Source: Sycobia sp. Sy_11
Taxonomy: Eukaryota > Arthropoda > Insecta > Hymenoptera > Epichrysomallidae
Assembly: GCA_018907035.1 (NCBI GenBank)
Contig: JACCIC010000053.1
Location: 186,001 to 250,000, forward strand
Direction: 5' to 3'
DNA length: 64,000 nt
In this document: positions 44,500 to 57,800 of the stretch, piece by piece
Layout of the letters: each line of letters opens with the position of its first letter
How positions within the stretch are numbered: the stretch's first letter is position 1
Position numbers and translations under genes: made by a program
Notes under the pieces: model-generated
Seen by the model: only the letters and a program-made list of their open reading frames with translations
What the model was told of the DNA's origin: nothing
Database searches by the model: none

Positions 44500-45420
44500 G
44501 CTATATCTTTGCCGGCAATCTCGAGAGCATGCGAGGTTAATCAGACTTTTTCTTGGTTAAACGAAAGCGTGAAGCCGATGCCTCGTATTGATTTGGTTCT
44601 TTTTATGGTATCGATGCTTTTCCTGCAGTTCTCTTGCTGCTCGAAAAATAATGTTATTCTTAACAAACGCGGCGAAATGTCTGAATTTCTGATAGGAAGT
44701 TCAATTCTGAAAATTTTTTCGATCAATTTCGATGTTCCTAGCTAACTAGTTACATCTTTACATCTCTGTTTTTGCGTGTTATTGGGACTGCTTGTGGATA
44801 TTAGATGGATCTTAGCGATGGCGTATTAGGATGATGGTTTAATTCAATGCTGCTTCAAATGCTAATGCGAAAAGCTTTATCCGGCGACTGATGACGTCAA
44901 GGTTACGATCTCAAATCTTTGACGTACCATCAGCATCTGAAGGAGGCCGATTATTTTCAGATTTGATGCCTTGTTTTTTTTTTTTTCATAAATGCGCTTC
45001 AAAACACTAATGAGCTCCTCTTCTGTATAAATTGGCCGAAAAATACTGCTTGATTGTTCTATCGGTGCATCCTGCAAAGATCGCGAATATTCACGCTCTT
45101 TCATGTTCAGGTACTAACCAGATGCCGTTCCTCGGAGTCGATTTCCGGAGTGGTAGTTTTCCATGCTACATCCTCGCTCTGTCTAGTTTTCAAAATCTTT
45201 CTTTTCTTCGAATGATGACACGATTTTTGTGAGGCCCATGGCCCGAAGCACGTCTTCTCTTGTTTTACGAGTTTCCAGCACGAGCGATCGTCTCCGCCCG
45301 TAAAATGTTTTTGCGGGACCAGTGGCTTCGTAAGAGCGCTCTTCAACCTATGCGACGTTTCTTGTTTCGTCCATTTTGATTCTCACTTTGCAAATTTCTT
45401 TGCGACGTGTGCGAGTCTTT
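44500..45420 (-). mobile_element. Decayed non-LTR retrotransposon, reverse-transcriptase region
   Basis: Minus-strand frames broken by stops and shifts follow the order seen in R1/TRAS/jockey pol. First comes a Cys-Trp segment (RSCWKLVKQEKTCFGPWASQ), like the 'CW..L....DPWG' block between endonuclease and RT. Next is YTEEELISVLKRI with a following KK.NKAS, like the 'FT.EEl...lk.lk.kKApG' RT start. Then comes a stretch ending IGFTLSFNQEKV. The conserved YADD box could not be seen. This is a dead copy, and clade assignment is tentative. Confidence 0.45.
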
Positions 45421-45429
45421 TGAAATTTC

Positions 45430-48240
45430 TGAAAGGCCGGAAACACTCGTCGAAACCAGGAGCATCTTTACAAAAAGAATATGAGCTGTACTCTCTTCCT
45501 TTCACTTTCACTGTGTCATCTATTCTGTAAATAGGTAATACTGTTTTTGATGCAGTGGCATTATAATCATGCTACCATTTTATCGTTTATATTTTATAAA
45601 TGAAATTAACGAATGTACTCACATTTCAAATTAATAAAAAATATTTAATTTATTTTTATAAGCACATAAATATTCTTATTGCTATGTATGATTTTTTTTT
45701 TCATTTCATATTATATGATAATATTATAATCGTACGAAGAGCATTGTAAGAGATTCGTTAGAAAAGCATCTAAAGATTTTATTTATAAAAAAATTTGAAA
45801 GAATTCGTATCTTTTTCTGAAATATATTGCAGTAGTTCTTATTTTAATACTATGTATTTTTAATGTTCTCTATCTGTATCCTATAGCTCTTTTACGTTAC
45901 TGACATCGTATATTTACGGCACATAATATTGACATTTTATATTATTACTATTTAAAAAATCATTTAAATATTCAAATTTTCTGTTGAACTGTTAAAAAAT
46001 TGAAATTTTATATATTGCTAATATTAGGTAAATAGTTACAGTCCATGAATCTACTTTACAAACAAACGTCATACAATTGATTTATGAAAATAAAAGTTTA
46101 TTCAAAATAATTTATGGCAAAAAAATGTTCTTTTTATACCTCTTGACCGCGTATCGATTCTTAATTAAATTTTAATTATGAAGTCCAAGCGGTTTTTTTA
46201 CGAGTTATAAATTTACATGTAACGATTCTATAGTCATCTTTGTTATATTATGAACCTATAACTTTTTAAAATTTATTTTATCATTAATTATTAATTTCTT
46301 TTATTGAGTAAGGAACAATGTAACCTCATATCGGGCAGCCCGCAGCGTATTGGTTTTTACGATAAGTTACATATTAAATTAAAAATCATTGAATCGATTT
46401 AAATATTTATCTTAGTTTACGGTATTTAAAAAATGAGGACATAAAATAATGCATACGAAATAGATAAAAAAAACTGTAAAGTTTTGTAGAACTTATACAT
46501 ATTGTAAATACATGTAAACCAAAAGCATCTAATTAAAATAAGTCATTGTCAAATAATATATTAACTGTGCCGAACTCGAGATGATTCTTTAAAATCATAA
46601 ATATTCAACTGTAACTTATTAGATATACGTATAAATTATACATAAAATATACTGATAATAAAAATGTTTTTGAATTTTTATCCATCAACTAATAAATGTG
46701 GAATTCGTAAATTAATCGAAAATCATTTTACATTCATGAAAAAATTATATGATAATAAAATGTTTTTATGATCAATATTCATGTTAAAATAGTATAATGG
46801 AATAAGACGAGGGTTCGCTCACTAGCCAAGTGCTCGAAGGATTAGTGATGAACTGAAATCGAAAAACTGAGATTTGCGTCTTGGCAATGGGGATGCGCAT
46901 GCACCATTGAAAAAAGAAAGTAAGCTATAAATCGGCTTTCTCTCTCGCATTTAAGGACATTGTAAAGTTAAAAGTGGCGGAATCGAGAAAAGTCTGGACG
47001 ATAGTATTCCCAATAGAATGTACATTAATTTTTAGTAAAATTTATTAGATTCAACTAAAGCAATCATTTGTTAGATCCATTTTATGCTATTTTTTCCTTA
47101 AATGAAATAATATTTTATTGAAGGTAGTAATTTTCATTGCATTGCAGATGAAGAATAATATTTCGTAATAATAAATCCATTTCAAATTAAAACAATGTCT
47201 TTGTAATTTTACTAAATTGTAATAATTATTACAAATTATACGATTTTGCTTTTTTTATACAATTTTTAAATTTACCTGTTTAATTAGTCAATTTCTGTTT
47301 CTTTTTGTACGAATGTAGTATTAGTATTAAAATATAAGTCCAAAATTGGAATTTAAACAACCAGTTATTTATTATTTATATAAATAATAGTATAATTATA
47401 TTTAATTATATTGACTCTTTGTTTAATATTTATAATATATCATGAATAGCGTAGAGATTAGACATAATTTACCCGGATTCAATGGGTTTTTCTCACATAC
47501 TACCTGTTTCCAATTGATACTAAACGTTAATATCGTATTTATTAACAATAATTTAGTAATTTAAATTCGATATTTTCAGAAACAAATTAAGTGTATCAAA
47601 AATTATTTTGACAGAAGTTAAGAATTTATGGCAATTGGCTCGTCAGCAATTAAAGAATAAACTGAAAGGCCTATATTTTCCAGTAAGTCGTTGAGAATAC
47701 ATGGCGTAATAACGTTTTTAATAAGTGCACTATATTAAGTTTGGTGCAATTATATTCGTTAAAAATATCAAATTTCGTATCAATTTGTGTTAGTAAAGCT
47801 GCCAGATGATCGGCAGTCCTTATCGATAAGGGCTATAGATGTCTGACCAGGGATGAAAAATGCTAAATTTATTTCTGATTTTGATTGTGATTTTTCTACA
47901 TTCTCTTAACAGAAGTCTAGTAAATTTATTTTGTACTACTACAGGAAGAATTCCTGGGTCGTTTTGTTTCACTGGAGCAACTTCTTCTATTGGTTGCTTT
48001 CCAAGTTCTCTAAAAGATTTCTTGTGTGCTTCTAAATAAGTTATACCAATTTTACAATATGCTTCATTTTTTATCAAGAGTAGAAGATGCTTTTGTTAAC
48101 TAACTTATAAAATATTACTATTACGCCCTTTTTGGATAATGACTGCAGCGGTCAGTGCCGGTTAAAATAGGCAGGTCAAAAATTTTATACAGTAAGCTTG
48201 GACATCTGTCAACATTAACTACAGCAGCATATTGTTTGCA
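45430..48240. other. AT-rich interval without recognisable gene
   Basis: I see no supportable coding region. A minus-strand frame at 47820-48077 (85 codons, AHKKSFRELGKQPIEEV and so on) has protein-like composition but matches no family I know. A plus-strand patch near 46800-47000 is slightly GC-richer. This is probably intergenic DNA with more eroded transposon remains. Confidence 0.4.
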
Positions 48241-48306
48241 TGAGAAGTGTATTTTCGATGGAAGATGTTAGTTTTCGTGCCAAATTGTCGTCTTTTGCGG
48301 GAAGCG

Positions 48307-49221
48307 TTGATTTTTTGCTTTCATTTGAAGAAAGCTGTGGCTGAAGCTTATCGACTACTCTTAAGCGCTTATTGTGAGACTACTCTTAATGAAAGAATGT
48401 GTCGTGAGTAGTTTGAATGCTTTAAGAGCAGTGATTTTGACGTTAAAGACCGAAATAGCGGCGGAAAAGAAAAAAATGTCGAAGATTTCAAATTAGAGGC
48501 ATTATTTGCTAAAGACTCGTGTTCAACGCAAGAATTCATTGGGAGTTACTTGACAAGCAATTTTGGCACGCCCCAGATAAGCAGATTTATTGCGAGTCAC
48601 TCGGCAAGCATGGGTGTAATTCAGAAGCAAACAAATTGAGTTCCGTTCAAAGACAGAATCAGAAGGGATTTTTACATCGCACTGTAACCGGTAACAAAGA
48701 ATGAACCCACTACGATAATCCCAAGCGCAGAAAATCGTGGGGAATGCCCGGACATGCCTCCACATCGACGCCCAAGCCGAACATTCGAGATCCCAAGGTT
48801 ATTCTCTGCATTTGGTGAGATAAACTCGGTGTGGTGCATTATAATTTATTGAAACCGAGGAAAGCCATCACACAGTATCGGTATCAAATTCAATGGATGT
48901 GTTTGAGCCGAAAATTGAAGGAGAAATGGCCACTTCACCAAGAGAGACATGGCAATGCTCGGTCACATGTCGCAAAACCCATCAAGGCATACTTGGAACC
49001 CTTAAATGGGAAGTCTTACTCCACCCATCGTACCCTCCAGAGATTGTTCCTTCCGACTATTTATTATTCCGATCGATGGTCAAAGAATAGATCGATTGGT
49101 GGATCGCCTTAAAAGATGCATCGTTTTTTCCAAATGGTATACGACAATTACACAAAAAATGGCAAAAAGTAGTAGCTAGTGACGGACAGTACTTTGAATC
49201 ATCAACCGGTAACCACTTTTA
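48307..49221 (+). pseudogene. Mariner transposase pseudogene
   Basis: Broken frames on the plus strand follow a mariner transposase through most of its length. They read KKAVAEAYRLLLSAYCETTL (helix-turn-helix region), FECFKSSDFDVKDRNSGG, THYDNPKRRKSW, STSTPKPNI, LLKPRKAITQYRYQIQ, HVAKPIKAYLEPL, PSDYLLFRSMVKE and VVASDGQYFES. Stops (TAG or TGA where Trp is expected) and at least two frameshifts are present. Two of the three catalytic aspartates are lost: the first-Asp region reads VTGNKE and the second reads HGNARSH. The element is therefore dead. Terminal inverted repeats could not be placed. It lies between genes, so no host gene is affected. Confidence 0.88.
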
Positions 49222-49229
49222 AGCATAAA

Positions 49230-51997
49230 GCCTCAAATTTTGGAAAAATCGGTCGAAGAAAAGTTGCGCATCTAATATATGCTTACGTTAATATGTAAAA
49301 TTATTTCTATAAATAAATTGTTTTCCAACATCAGGCTACGACTTACTTGCAAAATCACTTTTCTTTTGCCACTTCACAAAATATTTTTGTTTATAGATTT
49401 CTTTTCAAGCATGATTTCATATTGACAATAGTATAATTTACGATAACAATAAGTATCGTATCGGATTGAAAAAGTTTAAATTACAAACAGAAATTGAGAA
49501 ACTGAAATTATATGCAGTACGTGCTTCTTGAGTGCCGACTTCGATAAGGTCTATTTGTTAATAGAAAGACGAAAAAAATAACTGTACAGGGTGTACCAAA
49601 AGATTTGAATTCTCTAATAACTTTGCAGGATAAAACCATATCAAGTTTAATAGAAAAATTATACGATTTCAAAAAACGAATTCAACCGTGGTCATGTCCT
49701 TGATCTTGTCTTTAGTTTTTAAGGTCAATGTAAGGTCATATTTCAAATTGAGAGTACAAAGCCCTATTTTTTATTCCAATAATAGGTAGAGCACACAATT
49801 TTAGATAGGAATATAGACTTTTTTTTACCATTACTTTCAGTTATGGTTTACAATTTCTGTATGTCATATTATGATTCAATTCAATTATAGTAATTAATTA
49901 GTTTTTAAACAAAATTTTATAAAAAAATCTTATGTTAAAAAAATATGTAAAATTTGTAAAATATGATTTTATTAAATAAAAAATTATTTAATAAATATTG
50001 TATTATATAAAATAATTTATAACTTGTATGCATTACAATTTAAGTAATTTAAAAAAACCTTTATTAATAAATAAAAGTTAATGTTTATTTTAAAGTATTT
50101 TTATATAAATCTAGAGGAATTCTAAAGAAAAATTACGTTAAAGTCATTGGATCGAATTTAGTACGTTACGACGAAAGTTATTTCGAAGAAACTAAGTTTC
50201 GGGAATGAAATTCAAGATAGAAGGTTGATATGATTAAGAATTAGAAAAGAGAGGTTGACTTTATTAAAAATTAGACAAGGGAACTGTATTCTAACAGAGC
50301 CTGTCAAAATACTGCCGAGTTCTGCTCTTCTCCGGTGCCAAATTCGGGTCGCTTGTTTCCTTATATTTTATATACAATATAAACAAGTTTTTTTGTTGAA
50401 ATGTTAACGACTAGCGGAAACAACCGCGCTGGCTCAAGGACGAATCCGAGCGGATGTCGATTCATCTGCACAGCGGATGTGTCGCTGCACAGGATTAGCA
50501 CTCAGGGTCCTAGAGTTTTAGCAATTTTTATAATTGAAATAAATTTTATTTCACGTTATTCGGAAAAGCAATAATAAATTTTATTTTAGGTATTTCACGC
50601 TGAGCATGTACAATTGAAAGGAGAAAGGCCATTCGGATACTTACGCATTAGAAACTACGATTCAATAATATATACGAGATGTACATATATAAGAATATGT
50701 ACGAGACAATAAATGCATGTTCTCATATACTGACCTGTAGTATATGACCTGTCCTGTTAACCAAACATCCATACTAAAGACCATTACGCTTTCGAATAAA
50801 TAACGTGTGATACAAGAGCAATAAACATTAGTACTCTGGAAAATTATATTATACACACACCCAACCTATCCATCCCACCCACCAACACACACACACTCAC
50901 ACACACATTTAAACGCATCTCAAAGTAACGGACGATATAATTTTCTAAATAATTGTACAGTTATCACATTTCAATTTATTAATATAGAACACTGAACCGG
51001 TAAGCACGTGCAAACATTAATATAGATATATTATATAATACAATCTATATACAGAACCTGTCAAAACAGAAAGTATATATAGCAGTTACGTTCATTTATG
51101 TTTAATCAATTAATATATGAAAGTACGTCTAAACTGAAATTTTTCTTTTATCAAGTTTATGTTAGTTTAATGGCTACACGTTCTTTCGGTTCAGTGCTCG
51201 ATATTAATAAATCGAAGTTCATTAAGGTATAGAACGTGCTTTGTTACACAAGTTTCGCACATTGTCAAAATAGTCATAATAATAGGGTTGTTGCATCAAA
51301 AAGTATTGTGCTTTGTATGTTTTGTTAAAAATTAAATAATAAGATTTAAAACTTTTGTGTAAAAAAACTTTTAACTTTCAATAATATCTTTACGCTAATT
51401 CTCAGCATGATAATGTGCTTTAAATGTTAAATATACATGACCATCCGTGGCAATGTTGAGTGAGTCATTAAATTGGCGAGTGTATTTATTGACCTGATTA
51501 TAATATCCTAATTTTATGATTTTGGGAGAAAACTGCTGTTCAAATTATTTAACGTATATGAATAATGGAATGTACAGTCTTCCTCAGCAGACTCAAGAAT
51601 TATAGGATCATTTTTATAGATTTTTAAGTTATTACTTTTCTTTCGTTTTGACAACTACATATACACCCAACAATTCGGATAAAAATATTTTCGTAATACA
51701 ATTATTTATAATCTATTCGTTGAAAATGTTTTCAAAAATTATGCTGCAGCCCCATCTTAATAAAATATTCCAATTTTATGGTGCGGCAGTGATGTGGAAT
51801 CCCGCGCATTTGAAAGAAGTCTGCTAGATGGCTATCTGTCGGAATTCATACTGTAAGCTATCTTCATATGGAGCGATTCCAGCACTTCGGTTTAACTTCC
51901 GATTAAAGCCCATCACCAGCGATTGAATTTCAGAGTTGAACTTTTTTAAATATATGCCACGAACGAAAACCGTTAATAGTCTAGAATAGCATACACT

Positions 51998-52039
<42 letters not shown>

Positions 52040-52773
52040 GGTACGACAAGCTTCATTTATATAATAACATTTATATTTAATTTTACTTATATTTTATATT
52101 ATATGAATTAATTGTTAAGTAAATATATTTAAAAATAGTTCTATAAAATACCAATCTATATAATCTATACTAATATCTAATTTTGTACATAAAAGTAAGT
52201 TATATTAATAATGCGTATAAAAATAATGTATACACTATAATACATATGTTTATTAAATTTAAAATATTATTGTTTTTTTCTAATTTCTACTTTTTTGTTT
52301 TTACAATTATTCACTATTTAAGTTCATATCATAGATGCATGTATATACTTTTTCTACTGTTTGATACTCTTAAAGGGTATGCATATATTGTATGTGAATG
52401 CGCATATGTGCTGCATTATATTATTTATTACTAAATTATACATTCTAATCATTATACAATATTTAGTTTTTATATAACGTTAATATTTACTATATATTTT
52501 AATTAATTTTATTATATAAAAAAGTATTTACGATATATTTTAATTTACTATACCTTATAATATTAAGATTGACTATATATTTCATTTAATTTTGTATACA
52601 CTATTAATATTTACTATGTATTTTAAAGTTTAAGTTATCGATGCATTCATTTATGAATTTTCCTTTTTTTCTTAATACTTCAATATAAAAACTTTCCAAA
52701 TTACAGCGGAGAAGAAACAGTATTTAGAAATATAATAATTCAGCAATATAAAATATATAATTTTCCGCTAAGG

Positions 52774-52819
<46 letters not shown>

Positions 52820-54650
52820 AAGAATAGTATTAGAAATAAAATAAAGAGAATAATAAATGTGAAAAAAGTGATGTACGAAAAATTACATCATTTAAGTTTA
52901 TTCATATTTTATTTATTCTTATTCATTTAAAAGATATACATCTTTTTATTTATTTAGATTTTATAATTTTTATATTCCATAAGTATGTTTCTTTACATTA
53001 AAATGCTTTTATGGTAAAATTTTAAAAGCCTTAATTCCATCCTCTCTGAGAAAAAGTCTGAAAAAAAAATTATAGAGAGAAAAAAAGAGAGACCGGTGTA
53101 ACGACCGAGGTCTGTTTGGGTGTCGTGACAGGGTTATCGACCGTATCCACTGAATACTCTACTATAGATAGATAATGTATGATTTTTTTTAATGTTAATA
53201 AAATTCTAGTAATAATTTTTTTTTTTTTTTTGAACATGAAAATTTCCAACTCGTTTATCGGTAGGCCGACAAAAACCTGAAACCTGAAGGCTCAAACCTT
53301 ATACTTATACATCCACCGCGTCAGGATGTAGACCAGGATAAGTGCCAGAATTTCACCGTAATTTCAACGGTGATCCAGCTTCTTTCGATTCAGCTTCCAT
53401 AATCGATTGCCTGCCCTAATTGACAAGTGAGAAATATAAGTGAGACGATGGGTTTGAGATCTATCCCTGTGTGTTCGCCCGTTCAAGTCACACTCACTGA
53501 AGATAATATTATTCGCCCCCTCCCCCCAGAAAATTAGTAATTATAATTGCAATATAAGGAATAGTAATTCTAGTCGAGGACTAATAGTACGAAGTATCCG
53601 TGCCTATCCGAATTAAAATTATTGGACTGTTAACCGTAAGGGAATTTTAAGTGAAGGACTGCAGTTTTAAATTAAATTATTTTTCGCTTTTAAATTTTAA
53701 CGTATTATTTTTACATTCCTAACATATTTTATAATTGTTGAATAAAACTATATATAATCTAAATATAAATCTATTTTATATTTTTCATTTGAATATCTTA
53801 CGGGTCATTTTATGTTCAATCGTTGTTTATGGGTTTATCCAGGCTTAAAATATATAAGAAAAATGAATATTTTTATATAGATTGTCATAATAAAACATGG
53901 CATTCGATTGTAAAACTAAAGGTCGTCGTAATGTTGTAAATGAACTTACATATTGATCATAATTGGCAGTAAATGGGATCAAATTTCAATCCGACGAATC
54001 CGTGAACAAAGAAAAATTGAGCGATTTTTGAAAAGCTTTGATAACATTTTTGATAACAGACGATGGCACGTTGGATATGAAGCCCTTCATTTGCATTTTC
54101 CGTAGATAATACTTTTTATTTAATTAACAATTGACTGCTTCCTTTTTTTTATTCAAAACTGCGTATCGACTTATCAAAATTTCATTAATCAAAAATCTCT
54201 GTGTTCTTCTACCCACCATAATACATAGAAGATTTAACATATTTTCTGTTTTTGTCATCAAGAGTAAACCATTCTCGTGCCTGTATTATGTGTAAAAATT
54301 ATAATATATTTTTTCACATATCAGACATGAAACAAAAAATACTTTATAAAAAATCTTCTTTCACATATAATTCTTAAAAAATTTCTTAAAATTAGTTAAT
54401 CGAACAGTCCTTATCTCGTTAACTTATTTAATTATCTACCTTATATATTAAAGTTATGACGGACCTGCGTAAGTTCTTAAAGAATTCTTTTTAAAAAAGG
54501 TCTGCTTGTTGTGAAAAATGTGTAATTACTGCTTTTATTGATTCTGAAAAGTTTGGTTATTCTCGTGAAACTATAACCATGCATAATATTTGACTAGCAT
54601 GAAAAAATATAACCATCTGTAAGGAACAATAGGCGCCACTAGGCAGATTA
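49230..54650. other. AT-rich intergenic interval
   Basis: No supportable gene. It holds a possible transposon end at 49585, a (CA)n array at 51998-52034, (TA)n at 52778-52814 and a GC-richer patch near 50280-50520. Patches with CG-containing sequence near 51.8-52.0 and 53.05-53.5 kb have no recognisable frame. Confidence 0.45.
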
Positions 54651-54679
54651 TTGTGTTAAATAGAAATACAATACCGCAT

Positions 54680-54744
54680 TATATAAGCATTCACATGTTA
54701 AGCAGTAATTTATTCAAGCCTAATCGTGATGGAAAATATATAAG
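54680..54744 (+). promoter_or_regulatory. Candidate TATA boxes of the protease gene
   Basis: TATATAAG occurs twice, at 54680-54687 and 54737-54744, which is 126 and 69 nt before the ATG at 54806. Either could place a transcription start 25-30 nt downstream with a short leader, as is common for secreted insect proteases. The surrounding DNA is AT-rich, so chance matches are possible. Confidence 0.35.
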
Positions 54745-54805
54745 CAGACTATTTGCTATGGCACAGAAAGATTCAATACTAAGGACAGAAACATTTCATT
54801 TAAAA

Positions 54806-54866
54806 ATGAATTTGATATGCTGTTTATTCATTGTTCTGCTTGGCATCAATTTTTTGTCTAATAACG
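54806..54866 (+). CDS. Protease exon 1: signal peptide
   Basis: Twenty codons and the first base of Val21. It encodes the hydrophobic leader only, a common arrangement in secreted S1 proteases. The donor is AACG|GTAAGA. The next exon completes the Val codon with TC. The intron is 1,024 bp. Confidence 0.82.
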
Positions 54867-57800
54867 GTAAGAGCTACTGCTTTCAGTTATTAATGAACAA
54901 TATAAATTTCTAGATCAGTTTGAAATTTAAAAGAATATATGAGTCGGCTTCAAATGAAGATAATATTTATATATCTATAAAGTTCATAAAAGAAAAAATA
55001 AAATATGTTTAAATAGTCTTTGAAGTATACATTTTGCTTAAAATTGGTTAGTTAATTATTTGCTCAGTCCAGAAAATCGTCGGTTTGTTTGCTCGGTTTG
55101 TTTACTGTATGTTGTAAGCATTCGATGACCTACGTTGAATGTCCATTATATCGATTTTTTCAGAGGCACTTTACAATCATTGTCTCACGTGAATTGTTGT
55201 AATCACATTTGATACCCGTGTCACGTTCCATATAGATTTGCCAAACTATTGGTCAGTCAAACAAGAAGGAAGAAATAATACGAGCGTAGTCATATAATTG
55301 GTCTCCTTTTTATTGAAAGCTGTTCTGTCAGAAATTGATTTTCTCTGGAACTTTTCGAAATATTGGCTACGCGCATCACTTATCTATAGCTATGTAGATT
55401 CAGAATATCGACACTTACGAATTTCGCAATATTGAGCGTAACGATTAGTCGTTGTATAACGGGTTTGTTTGTCTGATGATCCTACGAATCGTTTTCATTC
55501 GTTACGTCTTTTCCTATGCTTTCCGCATTAAACTAATGAAATTTGATATTCAGTATTTTAAATTCAGCACCTGCTATCTGTCTGCAATTAAATACACATA
55601 TCGATATTACAGATAAGGCAAACGTGTCAATATTTCGAATTGATCTTATGAAAGATCAATATTTGCAATGAAATCCTTAAATGCCAATAAAACACCATCA
55701 ATGTTTCTATCAACAGTTACAGAAGATTATTTATATACAGTAACGTGCTTAGTTTTTTTAGCTATTGCGGTCGTATGAAAATTTGATTTTTCATCAAAAT
55801 GTCTAAAATAATTATCATTCTTTTTCCATAGGTTACCAATATTTGTAACAATCTATGGAAGAAAATTAATATAGAAAAATTCGTTTCCAGTCGAAGGATT
55901 TGGAGCGGAGGAAATTATCGGTGGCATGGTGGCGAATAGAAATCAGTTCAGGTATACACTGGTATTGAGATACAGAGTGCCAGGGATAGAAGATCAGCAG
56001 CCGTGTTCGGGTGGGATCCTGGGCAGTTTTCATTTTGTCACAGCCGCTCATTGCTTCTTCAACAAAACGTCCGGGCTCTTGATACACGGATATTTTTTCA
56101 TCGTCGCCGGTACACACGAATTGGATAAACCGACAAGGTACACGCGATACGTTCAGGTGGAAACAGTAACGATTCCCAGAATTTACAATCCAAACGAACG
56201 GTCGGACATCTACGATACCAAAGGAGATTTTGCCGTAGTGCGGGTAAATTACTGGGATTGTTTATTAGAGAATTTTTTTTTATATTAACGCGCTGACTAT
56301 TAGGGGCATAAAAGACGATACACTGCACTGATTGGGTGGACCAGGTCGCGCTTATTATTTTGCATACATGAAGCATTTATGGCCAATATAATCGATGCAA
56401 TCATTCGAACGTTAAAACAAATAATAAAAGGAAATATTGAATTTTAATTTTGTTATGTTATCGTTTATTTATATTAATTTTTATTTTTCTACTAAAAAAT
56501 TTTTCTCGTACAAATTGATATTTTCATTGCTTATGTATTAATATAACTTATATATTAATAAATTTACCATAATTCTAGAATTAAAGCTCGACCATCGAAA
56601 TAAAACCTTTTTATATTTGTTCCAGTAGATCTCATAATGCGTACAAAAATGATTTTACAATCGAAATACGTTTAGTATAGCATAAGTCTTTCATATCAAG
56701 ATAGTACACGTAGTTGCACATAAAGATATTCATTTGAAATTTTTTTTTAATATAAAATAAAGACAAATGTAACGACAATAATTAATTATAGAAGAGATTA
56801 TAGAATCACCGTTCAGACGACAGCCTTTGTTGTAATAATTAATATAGCTAAATGTGATATCAAATATAAGCTAATCGCTGTATAATAATTCATTAATAAC
56901 TTTTAATCTTTTACATAAGTTTCTTTCGTTAAAACCATAATCTTAGTTCTCTGCGCTTCCATATTGCAGCTGAAGGAGAGCCTGCAATTGTATCCGAATC
57001 ATCCGGCTTTAGCGCTGCTCAAGGTGCGCGTATTCGAGGCAAGAACATCGGATACGCGATACTTCGTGGCCGGCTACGGCTGGGATACCGTTGAGATAGC
57101 AATAGCCGAGGTAAACGGGAAAACCGGCTACAAGCAGGTGGGAAAATCCGATAGCAAATTAAGATGGACCCGAGGCAAGATTTTGTCCCACAAAAAGTGC
57201 ATGGACATGATTCCTACGACTTATATAGCGCCGGGTAATATGTGCGTCCAGCTCATACAAATCGAGGGTGAACCTTCAGGAATTTGCGAGGTAAATCGAA
57301 TAATGAATAATAATAACCTTATAAAATTCGCTGTGTCAAAAAATAATTAATTTTATTACAGGACTGGAAATAATAGCAGGCTATGTATATTCGTAAAATA
57401 TAAACTTTTCTCGATCTATGGGGGCTAGGTGATAAAATAAACTCGAAAATTCGTTTACTTGGCGATATTTCGTCAGCGCAATATATTCTTCGTCGGAATA
57501 TAAAATTTTATATACAAATTTTTTTTTAATTAAATAGCTAAACTTGATTTTCCTATGGACACAAATACAATTTCACTATTCTAGTAATGATAAGAAAACA
57601 TAATTTTTTTATGCTATAGATGGATGAAAAATAAAAATAGTAGTTTCACGACAATAATTAAAATCGCGACGAATGATTGATTGAGAAATAGGGGCGAGAG
57701 GATTACAATTAAATAGATGATACCTATAAATATAATTGTATGTTTGAACAAGAATTTATATAGTTGTCAATTGTATACAATTGTATAAGAACATTGAATA

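Noticed and set aside
47820..48077. 85-codon minus frame with protein-like composition
   Set aside because: I could not match it to any family; it may be part of an eroded transposon but there is no second conserved block nearby.
54653..54805. Longer protease N-terminus from the open frame upstream of the chosen ATG
   Set aside because: It would bury the hydrophobic signal sequence about 50 residues inside the protein; TATA-like boxes also suggest transcription starts within this stretch.
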